Assembly (NCBI GenBank): GCA_910579465.1
Contig: CAJTUB010000006.1
Span: forward strand, 86,540 to 150,539
DNA length: 64,000 bases
DNA from: an uncultured Lachnospiraceae bacterium
Lineage (GTDB): Bacteria; Bacillota; Clostridia; Lachnospirales; Lachnospiraceae
Direction: 5' to 3'
In this document: positions 36,367 to 44,483 of the stretch, one piece after another
How the letters are laid out: the number at the start of each line of letters is the position of its first letter
How positions within the stretch are numbered: the stretch's first letter is position 1
The notes under the pieces: generated by a model
What the model saw: only the letters and a program-made list of their open reading frames with translations
What the model was told of the DNA's origin: nothing
Databases searched by the model: none
Translations under genes and position numbers: made by a program

Positions 36367-38130
36367 TTATTCACACTTTTCCTGCGTCTGCTGTCCGCTG
36401 TAATATAATTTGCTATAAAAACCTCCCTGCGCAAGCAGCTCCTTATGTGTTCCCTGCTCGATAATATCGCCGTCCTTCATCACCAAAATGACATCCGCCT
36501 CACGGATTGTAGAGAGGCGGTGCGCCACAATAAAGCTGGTCCGTCCCTTCATCATTTTATGGAATGCCCTCTGAATCCGCACTTCCATTCTCGTATCAAT
36601 TGAAGAAGTCGCTTCATCCAGAATCAGCATCGGCGGCAGGCACAACATAACCCTTGCAATACAGAGAAGCTGTTTCTGGCCCTGCGAAAGATTCCCGCCG
36701 TCCTCGGCAATGATTGTCTCATACCCCTGCGGCATACGCCGGATAAAATTATGTGCATAAGAAGCTTTTGCCGCCTCTTCAATCTCTTCTTTCGTCGCAT
36801 CCGGTCTTCCATAGGCAATATTTTCTGCAATTGTTCCGGATTTTAACCATGTTTCCTGCAATACCATACCATAATTTGCCCGAAGCGACTCCCTGGTGAT
36901 GTCGCGGATATCCGTTCCCTCTACGGTAATCGCCCCCCCGTTCACATCATAAAAGCGCATAAGCAGATTGATTAAGGTCGTTTTTCCGCAGCCGGTCGGC
37001 CCTACAATCGCCACACGCTGTCCCGGCTTTACCGAAAGCGTTACATCCTTTAACAGCGGAACCTCCGGCACATAGGAAAATGCCACATGCTGCAGCTCCA
37101 CATTTCCCTCCGCCTCCTTTAACACCAGCGCGCCTTCCCTGTCCGGTGTCTGCGGCTCTTCGTCCAGAAGGTCAAAGACACGCTTCGCGGAGGCAAGCGC
37201 ATTCTGCAGCTCGGTAATGACGGAAGAAATCTCATTAAACGGCTTCGTATACTGGTTGGCATACGACAAAAAGCACGAAAGCTGCCCGACAGAAATACCG
37301 CCCGCAAGCGCCACAAAGCCGCCGAAAATCCCGACCCCGGCATAAACCAGCCCGTTTACAAAACGGGTGCAGGGATTCGTCAGGGAGGAAAAGAACACGG
37401 CACGAATGCTGACATCCTTTAACCGGTGGTTCACGTCGTAGAAACGCTCCTTCGCCGTTTCCTCATAGCTGAACGCCGTCACTATTTTCTGATTTCCTAC
37501 CAGCTCCTCCACAAGAGACGTCATTTCCGCGCGCACCTGCGACTGCGCCCGGAACATCGAATAGGTCCTCCTTGCGATAAACGCCGCCACAAAAAGGGAA
37601 ACCGGCGTCAGCACAACTACAAGGAGCGCAATCTGGACATGGATGGATAGCATAAAGCCGAGTGTCGCAAGAATTGTCACGACGCCGGTAAACAGCTGGG
37701 AAAAGCCCATCAAAAGCCCGTCCGAGAGCTGGTCGATGTCGGTTACGATACGGCTTAAGGTATCCCCGTTCGGATGGGAATCCAGATAGCTTAACGGAAG
37801 CTCCTGCACATGGCTGTATACCTTTGCCCTCAAATCACACACCACATGATAAGCAATCCGGTTGTTGCACAGGCTCATCACCCAGTTGGAGAGCGCCATA
37901 ATTCCCACAACAACCAGAAACTGTATCAGAATCGGCGTAATCGCCGGAAAGTCCACCCTGCCCTCTCCTATCACATAGTCAATCGCACGCCCGGTCAGTA
38001 CCGGCGCGTACAAGGTCGTAATTACTGTAACTACGGCAAAGAGCAGGGAAAGCAGCAGCAGTCCCATATATGGTTTTATCAAAGCGATTACCCGGTAAAG
38101 AGTCGCCGCATTTCCGCTTTTCTTTTTCAT
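36367..38130 (-). CDS. ABC exporter half-transporter with canonical ATPase
   Basis: A 587-residue exporter of the type IV fold: six membrane segments (about 1-310) fused to an ATPase (about 340-580). Walker A is GPTGCGKTT, Walker B LILDEATSSID keeps the catalytic Glu, and the switch His is in IVAHRLST. The signature is LSQGQ rather than LSGGQ. Its start overlaps the previous stop by four bases (ATGA), so it is translationally coupled to the partner at 38127. Such heterodimers (BmrCD, TM287/288 type) export drugs, lipids or peptides. Confidence 0.93.
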   Translation of the reverse strand: MKKKSGNAATLYRVIALIKPYMGLLLLSLLFAVVTVITTLYAPVLTGRAIDYVIGEGRVDFPAITPILIQFLVVVGIMALSNWVMSLCNNRIAYHVVCDLRAKVYSHVQELPLSYLDSHPNGDTLSRIVTDIDQLSDGLLMGFSQLFTGVVTILATLGFMLSIHVQIALLVVVLTPVSLFVAAFIARRTYSMFRAQSQVRAEMTSLVEELVGNQKIVTAFSYEETAKERFYDVNHRLKDVSIRAVFFSSLTNPCTRFVNGLVYAGVGIFGGFVALAGGISVGQLSCFLSYANQYTKPFNEISSVITELQNALASAKRVFDLLDEEPQTPDREGALVLKEAEGNVELQHVAFSYVPEVPLLKDVTLSVKPGQRVAIVGPTGCGKTTLINLLMRFYDVNGGAITVEGTDIRDITRESLRANYGMVLQETWLKSGTIAENIAYGRPDATKEEIEEAAKASYAHNFIRRMPQGYETIIAEDGGNLSQGQKQLLCIARVMLCLPPMLILDEATSSIDTRMEVRIQRAFHKMMKGRTSFIVAHRLSTIREADVILVMKDGDIIEQGTHKELLAQGGFYSKLYYSGQQTQEKCE

Positions 38131-39875
38131 GCGCTCTCCTCCTCTGCCGATTCCTGCGACTGGCAGATTTCCCGGTAAACCGCACAGTCACGGTATAAGT
38201 CACAATGGGTCCCGATGCCTGCCACCTCGCCGTCCTCCAGCACAATAATCAGATCGGCGTTCTGGATGGTTGCAGTACGCTGGGACACCATAAACACCGT
38301 CATGCCCTGCGTGCGTTCGGAAATCGCCTTCCGCAGCGCCGCATCCGTTGCAAAGTCTAACGCCGAAGCACTGTCGTCCAAAATCAGAATCTCCGGCTTC
38401 CGTACTAACGCCCTCGCAATCGTCAGACGCTGCCTCTGCCCGCCGGAAAGGTTTCTTCCGCCCTGCGACAGCTTATAGTCCAGCCTTCCCTCCTTGGTAT
38501 CGACGAACTCCTTCGCCTGTGCAATGGAAAGCGCCTCTTCAATTTCCTCATCCGTAGCATCCGCCTTGCCCCAGCGCATATTATCGCGGATCGTCCCTGA
38601 AAACAGCACCGCCCTCTGGGGTACGATTCCGATTTTATGGCGCAGCTCCTGCTGCGGATAGTCCCGCACATCGACACCATTAATCAGGACCTCGCCTGCC
38701 GTCACATCATAAAACCGCGGCAGAAGATTGACTAACGTTGACTTACCGGAGCCCGTACCGCCGATAATTCCGATTGTCTGTCCGCGCTGCACGGAAAAAT
38801 CCAAATTCGACAGCGCCTCCTCCTTTGCGCCCGGATAGGCAAAGGAAACGCCCGAAAAGCGGACCGCCGGCGCATTGCTCTTTCCCCGCACACCAGCTGC
38901 CGCAAGCCCTCCCTCTTCCTTATCTAATACGGTCGGCTGCAAGGCAAGCACCTCATTGATTCTCTTTGCAGAAGCTACCGCCTTTGTAAAGGAAACAATC
39001 AGAATCTGCAGCGCCACCAGCGCATTCAAAATCTGTGTCATATAATTGACGAGCGCAATGACCTCGCCCTGCGTAATCACGCCTGCATCTACTTCCTTGC
39101 CGCCCTGCAGGATAATTGCCGCAATGGCAAGGTTGACTACTACATAGGTCAGCGGGTTCATCACCGCGGAAACCTTGCCGACCCGCTTCTGCAGGCGTAA
39201 AAGCTCCGCACAGTCCCCGCAGAACTCCTCCGTTTCGTCCTTCTGTCTGCCGAACGCCCGGATTACCCTTGCCCCGTTTAAGCCCTCGCGCGTTGCAAGC
39301 GATATTTTATCTAACGCCTTCTGTGCCTTGGAATACATCGGTATCGTTAAAACCATGATTCCGTAAATAATCAGCGCTAACACCGGCGCAGCAATCACAA
39401 AAATCAGGGCAACCTTTACATTTACCAGAAACGCCGCAATCAAGGCTCCGATGACAATAAACGGAGAACGCAGGAAAAGACGGAGCACCATATTGACACC
39501 CGCCTGCACCTGGTTCATATCACTGGTAATCCTTGTAACCAGCGTAGAGGTGCCTGCCTTGTCAAGCTCCGCATAAGAAAAGCGGTTCATATGGGCAAAC
39601 AAATCATCCCGCAGCTCTGTTCCGAATCCGGCAGAAGCCTTTGCTGCAAAATACTGCGCAATCAGCGAACAGACAAGCCCGAGCACACCGAACAAAATCA
39701 AAATCAGCGCCGCCCTGTAAATATAGGACTTGTCTTCGTTTGCAATACCGTTGTCAATCATATCCGCCATAACAAGAGGCACCAAAAGCTCAAAAAACGC
39801 CTCCAGCATTTTAAACAGCGGCCCGATGACACTTTCCTTTTTGTAATTTTTCAGATAACGTACCAGCTGAAGCAT
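38127..39875 (-). CDS. ABC exporter half-transporter with degenerate ATPase
   Basis: A 582-residue half-transporter with six membrane segments and an ATPase. Walker A GGTGSGKST and signature LSGGQRQRL are canonical. The Walker B end reads LILDDSASALD, so the catalytic Glu is Asp, and the switch region reads VSQRTAT, with Gln for His. This pattern marks the non-catalytic site contributor of a heterodimeric exporter. AAGGAG precedes the ATG. A perfect consensus promoter lies at 39958-39986, so the pair should be well expressed. Confidence 0.93.
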   Translation of the reverse strand: MLQLVRYLKNYKKESVIGPLFKMLEAFFELLVPLVMADMIDNGIANEDKSYIYRAALILILFGVLGLVCSLIAQYFAAKASAGFGTELRDDLFAHMNRFSYAELDKAGTSTLVTRITSDMNQVQAGVNMVLRLFLRSPFIVIGALIAAFLVNVKVALIFVIAAPVLALIIYGIMVLTIPMYSKAQKALDKISLATREGLNGARVIRAFGRQKDETEEFCGDCAELLRLQKRVGKVSAVMNPLTYVVVNLAIAAIILQGGKEVDAGVITQGEVIALVNYMTQILNALVALQILIVSFTKAVASAKRINEVLALQPTVLDKEEGGLAAAGVRGKSNAPAVRFSGVSFAYPGAKEEALSNLDFSVQRGQTIGIIGGTGSGKSTLVNLLPRFYDVTAGEVLINGVDVRDYPQQELRHKIGIVPQRAVLFSGTIRDNMRWGKADATDEEIEEALSIAQAKEFVDTKEGRLDYKLSQGGRNLSGGQRQRLTIARALVRKPEILILDDSASALDFATDAALRKAISERTQGMTVFMVSQRTATIQNADLIIVLEDGEVAGIGTHCDLYRDCAVYREICQSQESAEEESA

Positions 39876-39957
39876 AAAAACTCCTTTTTGAAAAGGCAGT
39901 CCCGTATCCGGAGCAAATTATTAAGATACTTTCCTGCCGAAATTTTTACTAAAACCG

Positions 39958-39986
39958 ATTATAACAAAAAGTGGTAATTGTGTCAA
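39958..39986 (-). promoter_or_regulatory. Consensus sigma-A promoter of the ABC exporter pair
   Basis: On the minus strand TTGACA (39986-39981), 17 bases, TATAAT (39963-39958). Both hexamers are perfect. Confidence 0.92.
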
Positions 39987-40069
39987 CGCAGAAGCAACAC
40001 CGCAAATAAATCAGCCCGGACACTAATATAATTAAGTAACTGAATATACGGCAGTCAAGGAGAAATCGG

Positions 40070-40933
40070 ATGTCCGGAAAAGCAAGAAAGGAAGTCCTTC
40101 ATGCCAAGGATATGGAAATCAGGATTTATACTACGGATTTTGAGAATGAATTTATTTCTCTGACAGATATCGCGAGATACAAAAGCGATACTCCGAATGC
40201 AGTGATTTGTAATTGGATGTGTAACAGCGACACACTGGAATTTCTCGGATTATGGGAGCAGCTCCACAATCCGGCGTTCCGGCCGCACGGCTTCGAGGAG
40301 TTCCAAAGGCAGGCAGCACTCAATGCCTTTTCCATGTCCCCGAAAAAATGGATTGACAGCGTAAATGCTGCCGGTATTGTCAGCAAGCCGGGCCGTTATG
40401 GCGGAATCTATGCACATTCCGATATTGCATTTGAGTTTGCCTCCTGGATTTCCGCAGAGCTTAAGCTTTATATGATGAAGGATTACAAACGCTTAAAAAC
40501 AGGAGACAACAGCCGCCTTTCCTTAAGCTGGAACCTGAACCGGGAAATTGCAAAGCTGAATTACCGGATTCATGCCGATGCAATCAAAGGAAAGCTGATT
40601 CCGCCGGAGCTGACCCCGGAACAACTCGGCCAGACCTACGCCAATGAAGCTGACCTGCTGAACGTAGCCCTGTTCGGCTTAACCGCAAGGCAATGGAGGG
40701 AGCTGAACCCCGGAAAAAAAGGAAATATGCGGGATGAAGCCACGATTCACCAGCTTCTCGTTCTTGCCAATATGGAAAGCTATAATGCCGTGCTCATCGG
40801 GCAGGGAAAACCACAGGAGGAACGGCTGGTCCTTTTGCACACCCTGGCAGTCCGGCAGATGCAGACGATGGGAGCACTCGGCATTCATGGCTTACCGGAG
40901 CTTCAAAATACAAATACTGCGGATAAAGGGTAG
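40070..40933 (+). CDS. KilA-N-like domain protein
   Basis: A 287-residue protein with a KilA-N-type N-terminal region (about 15-145): FISLTDIARYK, the aromatic block NWMCNSDTLEFLGLWEQLHNP, and the terminal GGIYAHSDIAFEFASWISAELKL. KilA-N domains bind DNA and are common in phages and prophage remnants, but also occur as stand-alone chromosomal genes. The C-terminal half (about 150-287) is helical and not recognised. AAGGAG precedes the ATG, and TATAAT at 40027-40032 may be its -10. No other phage gene is near. Confidence 0.8.
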   Translation: MSGKARKEVLHAKDMEIRIYTTDFENEFISLTDIARYKSDTPNAVICNWMCNSDTLEFLGLWEQLHNPAFRPHGFEEFQRQAALNAFSMSPKKWIDSVNAAGIVSKPGRYGGIYAHSDIAFEFASWISAELKLYMMKDYKRLKTGDNSRLSLSWNLNREIAKLNYRIHADAIKGKLIPPELTPEQLGQTYANEADLLNVALFGLTARQWRELNPGKKGNMRDEATIHQLLVLANMESYNAVLIGQGKPQEERLVLLHTLAVRQMQTMGALGIHGLPELQNTNTADKG

Positions 40934-40950
40934 TTTTTTACATTTTTCTA

Positions 40951-40978
40951 TAAAGTAAAGCCGGTTCCCTGCCGATAT
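40951..40978 (+). promoter_or_regulatory. Sigma-28 promoter of flagellin 2
   Basis: TAAA (40951-40954), 16 bases, GCCGATAT (40971-40978), close to the SigD consensus. It lies 73 bases before the flagellin start. Confidence 0.87.
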
Positions 40979-41051
40979 AGGTAGTAGTTATCAAAATGAA
41001 AAGACATGTCCGGGACAAAAGGGCAAATCCAGCTATCGGGAGGTAACAATT

Positions 41052-42692
41052 ATGGCTATGATTGTTCAACATAATATGCAGGCGATGAACGCCAATCGTA
41101 TGCTTGGCACCGTTTCTAAGAGTCAGGCGAAATCTACAGAAAAGCTTTCTTCGGGTTACCGCATTAACCGCGCTGCCGATGACGCAGCCGGTCTTGCTAT
41201 TTCCGAAAAGATGCGTTCCCAGATTCGTGGTCTTACACAGGCTTCCACCAACGCGGAGGACGGCATTTCTTTAATCCAGACCGCAGAGGGTGCATTAAAC
41301 GAATCCCATAGTATTTTGCAGAGAATGCGTGAGCTTGCGGTACAGGCAGCCAACGGCACCGAGACCGATGACGACCGCGACAATATCCAGGACGAAATTG
41401 AGCAGCTGCAGGATGAGCTGGACCGTATTGCTGAGACGACCGAGTTCAATACGATGAAGCTTCTTGACGGCTCCTTTGACGGTACGAATACCTCTACCAC
41501 CTCGGCAGGACCGAAGTACGGACAGTATGACGGAAAGTTCGGCTTCTTCATTACTTCGGACGTTGCAGGTGTTCAGATTGATAATAATGTCAATGCAACT
41601 GCAGGCGGCGAGTCTGCTATCTGGGACGCTACCGGCAAAATCCTGACCATCAGCCTTGCAGAGAACAAGACCTATACGCAGGCAGACATCGACAACCTGA
41701 TTAAGAACGCAAAGCAGGAGGATTCCACCGCAACAAACTCCCCTGCCAATGTCACCGTAAAGCTTGCAACCGGCGTTTACACAGCTACGGCTGCCAATGT
41801 CGGCAAAACCACTTCTACCGTTGCCGGTACCAAGGCTTCAGCAGAGGAAACCCTTGTAACTGCAAACTTTGTCGGTGCCGATACAATAAAAATTACTTCC
41901 AACAAGTACGGTGCCGATTACAATATTGATATCAAGTTCATGTTCGATGCAGATGCCGGCAAGGAAGAAGCCGTTCTTTCCACGGCTCCGGTTTACGATA
42001 TGGCAGGCGGAGACGTTGCCGATGCAGTGGAGACCCCTTCGGGCTACGAGCTTCACTTACAGTCCGGCAAAGAATATACGGCAGAGGACATCGAAGACCT
42101 TCTGGCAACCGCAGGACTGAATGTACGCGTGGAATTAAGCGGTACAGACGCTCCGGGTACCGACGAACCGAATACCCTCTTCGTAACGGACTCCAATACG
42201 AGCAAGCTGGTCAGCTTAACAGGCGGTACAGGACTCGGTGATGATGATGCTTTCCTGAACCAGAGCAATTATGACACTGTTGCTTCCTCCGGCGGCATGA
42301 CCTTACAGGTTGGTGCAAACGAAGGCCAGACCATGAGCTTCAGCATCAGCGATATGAGCGCTTCCGCACTGGGCATCAGCGGCAACAATGTCCGCGTAGA
42401 CACGCAGGACCGCGCGTCCTCCTGTATCGGCGCCATTGACGAAGCAATCCGCCGGGTTTCCAAGCAGCGTTCCATGCTTGGTGCCGTTCAGAACCGCTTA
42501 GAGCATACCATCGCAAACCTGGATACCTCCGCAGAGAACCTGCAGACCGCAGAGTCCCGTATCCGCGATGTCGATATGGCAACCGAGATGGTGGAATACA
42601 GCAAGTACAACATCCTGTCCCAAGCTTCCCAGTCCATGCTGGCACAGGCAAACCAGTCGACACAGGGTGTACTTTCCCTCTTACAAGGCTAA
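41052..42692 (+). CDS. Flagellin 2
   Basis: A 546-residue flagellin with conserved ends ([47 protein letters not shown]) and a Thr/Ala/Asp-rich variable middle (about 150-460). It closely resembles flagellin 1, including much of the middle domain, but differs in scattered residues and in synonymous sites, so the duplication is not very recent. GGGAGG precedes the ATG, and the gene has its own sigma-28 promoter and terminator. The two flagellins could be assembled into different parts of one filament or expressed differentially. Confidence 0.97.
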   Translation: MAMIVQHNMQAMNANRMLGTVSKSQAKSTEKLSSGYRINRAADDAAGLAISEKMRSQIRGLTQASTNAEDGISLIQTAEGALNESHSILQRMRELAVQAANGTETDDDRDNIQDEIEQLQDELDRIAETTEFNTMKLLDGSFDGTNTSTTSAGPKYGQYDGKFGFFITSDVAGVQIDNNVNATAGGESAIWDATGKILTISLAENKTYTQADIDNLIKNAKQEDSTATNSPANVTVKLATGVYTATAANVGKTTSTVAGTKASAEETLVTANFVGADTIKITSNKYGADYNIDIKFMFDADAGKEEAVLSTAPVYDMAGGDVADAVETPSGYELHLQSGKEYTAEDIEDLLATAGLNVRVELSGTDAPGTDEPNTLFVTDSNTSKLVSLTGGTGLGDDDAFLNQSNYDTVASSGGMTLQVGANEGQTMSFSISDMSASALGISGNNVRVDTQDRASSCIGAIDEAIRRVSKQRSMLGAVQNRLEHTIANLDTSAENLQTAESRIRDVDMATEMVEYSKYNILSQASQSMLAQANQSTQGVLSLLQG

Positions 42693-42712
42693 TCTCTTTC
42701 AAAGAATTTCAA

Positions 42713-42750
42713 AGAGCTGCCGCATAGTTTATGCGACGGCTCTTTTTCTA
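42713..42750 (+). terminator. Terminator of flagellin 2
   Basis: AGAGC and GCCGCAT pair with ATGCG and CGGCTCT with one mismatch, followed by TTTTT. Confidence 0.85.
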
Positions 42751-42863
42751 TACTTCTTCCATTCCCTTTTCAACATTCCCTTTTCAATTGGAAACTTTTA
42801 AAACTTTTTTGTTCCATGCATGTGTAACGTAAAATATCCGCATACTGTATGAAAAAGTTACGC

Positions 42864-42979
42864 TTCACAGCCACATAGGGAAACAGTCACTCCACCCACA
42901 TAAGCAAAACAGAAAGCTGCAAAACAGCGACAGACAGCTTTACTGGCTGATTTTTCGCATGTGGGTGGAGGGCTGTGAA
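42864..42979 (+). promoter_or_regulatory. Structured leader upstream of the sugar symporter
   Basis: Nested inverted repeats: TTCACAGCC (42864-42872) with GGCTGTGAA (42971-42979); CTCCACCCACAT (42890-42901) with ATGTGGGTGGAG (42959-42970); and AAAGCTG (42913-42919) with CAGCTTT (42935-42941). The right-hand outer and middle arms abut, while the left arms are 17 bases apart. The structure ends 37 bases before the symporter start codon. It could be a cis-acting RNA or a mobile palindromic element. Apart from it, I see no gene in 42693-43016. Confidence 0.55.
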
Positions 42980-43016
42980 TCGTAAATGGACAAGAACTTT
43001 TGAAAGGGGCAGCGCT

Positions 43017-44417
43017 ATGAAAGACAGTAAAACAATACGACCGTTTGACCTCCGCGATAAAATCGGATATCTGTTCGGCGATTTCGGGAATGACTTTACC
43101 TTTATCCTGTCCTCCAGCTTCCTTATGAAATTCTACACGGATATCATGGGAATCGACGGCTATATTGTCGGCATCGTGATGATGATTGCAAGGTTTGTGG
43201 ACGCCTTTACCGACGTTACAATGGGACGTATCTGTGACCGGAGCAGAAGCACGCCTGCGGGCAAGTTCAAGCCGTGGATAAGGAGGATGTGTGCCCCGGT
43301 TGCCATCTCCTCCTTCCTGATTTACCAAAGCAGTCTGGCAGGAATGCCGACAGCATTTAAGATTGCTTATCTGTTTGTCACTTACATCCTGTGGGGCTCC
43401 ATCTTCTATACTGCCATCAATATCCCGTATGGCTCCATGGCATCCGCGATTTCGTCAGAGCCGGGCGACAGGCAGTCGCTTTCCACCTTCCGTTCCATGG
43501 GAGGCGCCCTTGCCGGCGTACTGGTCGGCGCCGGAATCCCTATGATTGCCTATGACAAAATTGATGGAAATGCCGTTTTAAACGGAGGACGTTTCACTCT
43601 TATCGCAGGTGTATTTTCCATTCTTTCCGTCCTCTGCTACCTGTTATGCTATGCCCTGACGACGGAACGCGTAAAGCCGGAGGTAAACGAAAAGGCACAG
43701 AAAGACAACAGCCTTGCGGTTATGTTTCAAAATGCTTTAAAAAACCGCGCACTGATTTCCATTGTTGCCGCCTCCGTCGTCATGCTGCTGGCGCAGCTGA
43801 CAATGCAGTCCATGGCAAACTATGTTTATCCGAACTTTTATAAAAGTCCGACAGCGCAGACGGCTTCCACGATTATTATGCTGGGCGGCATGCTCCTTGC
43901 CGCGGCATTTGCAAAGCCGCTTGCCAGAAGATTTGGGAAGGCGGAGGTCAGCGTCGCTTCCAACCTCCTTGCCGCCGCGGTCTGCGTGATTCTTTTCTTC
44001 TTAAGGCCCGATAACGTATGGGTTTATGTAGCATTCCAGGCGGTCAGCTGGCTCGGGCTCGGAATCTTTACTATGGTTTCCTGGGCACTGATTACTGACG
44101 TTATTGACTATTCCGAGATAAAAAACGGCATCCGTGAGGACGGCTCCGTCTATGCACTGTATTCCTTTGCAAGAAAACTCGGACAGGCTGCCTCCGCGGG
44201 ACTTTCGGGCGCCTTGATTTCCGCCATCGGCTATACGGACGAAACTGCTTTTGAGCCATCTGTTGTAAACGGTATCTTTAATATTTCAACCCTTGTACCC
44301 GCGATTGGCTTCGGACTCCTGTCTGCAGTTCTGTGGTTCTGGTATCCGCTGCATAAAAAGCAGGTGGAGGCGAATGTCGCCTTTTTAAAGAAAAAGCATG
44401 AAGAGCCGCAGGAATAA
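43017..44417 (+). CDS. GPH-family sugar:cation symporter
   Basis: A 466-residue, twelve-segment carrier of the glycoside-pentoside-hexuronide:cation symporter family (MelB/XylP/GusB type). Family features include the N-terminal DKIGYLFGDFGND, the RFVDAFTDVTMGRICDRS loop with cation-linked Asp residues, and a late DVIDYSEIKNGIREDG block. It imports a glycoside together with Na+ or H+. The ATG at 43017 has AAGGGG upstream; the longer frame begins inside the inverted-repeat region. GH2 follows 66 bases downstream, so the pair likely takes up and cleaves one beta-galactoside- or glucuronide-type sugar. Confidence 0.92.
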   Translation: MKDSKTIRPFDLRDKIGYLFGDFGNDFTFILSSSFLMKFYTDIMGIDGYIVGIVMMIARFVDAFTDVTMGRICDRSRSTPAGKFKPWIRRMCAPVAISSFLIYQSSLAGMPTAFKIAYLFVTYILWGSIFYTAINIPYGSMASAISSEPGDRQSLSTFRSMGGALAGVLVGAGIPMIAYDKIDGNAVLNGGRFTLIAGVFSILSVLCYLLCYALTTERVKPEVNEKAQKDNSLAVMFQNALKNRALISIVAASVVMLLAQLTMQSMANYVYPNFYKSPTAQTASTIIMLGGMLLAAAFAKPLARRFGKAEVSVASNLLAAAVCVILFFLRPDNVWVYVAFQAVSWLGLGIFTMVSWALITDVIDYSEIKNGIREDGSVYALYSFARKLGQAASAGLSGALISAIGYTDETAFEPSVVNGIFNISTLVPAIGFGLLSAVLWFWYPLHKKQVEANVAFLKKKHEEPQE

Positions 44418-44483
44418 AGCGTGCATACCTGAAATATAAACTGGAACGCAAACTGCGGAAACTTAGCTAAGAAAGGAAACACT

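Noticed and set aside
40070..40933. KilA-N-like gene as the sign of a prophage
   Set aside because: No integrase, capsid, tail or lysis genes and no attachment-site repeats were seen around it.
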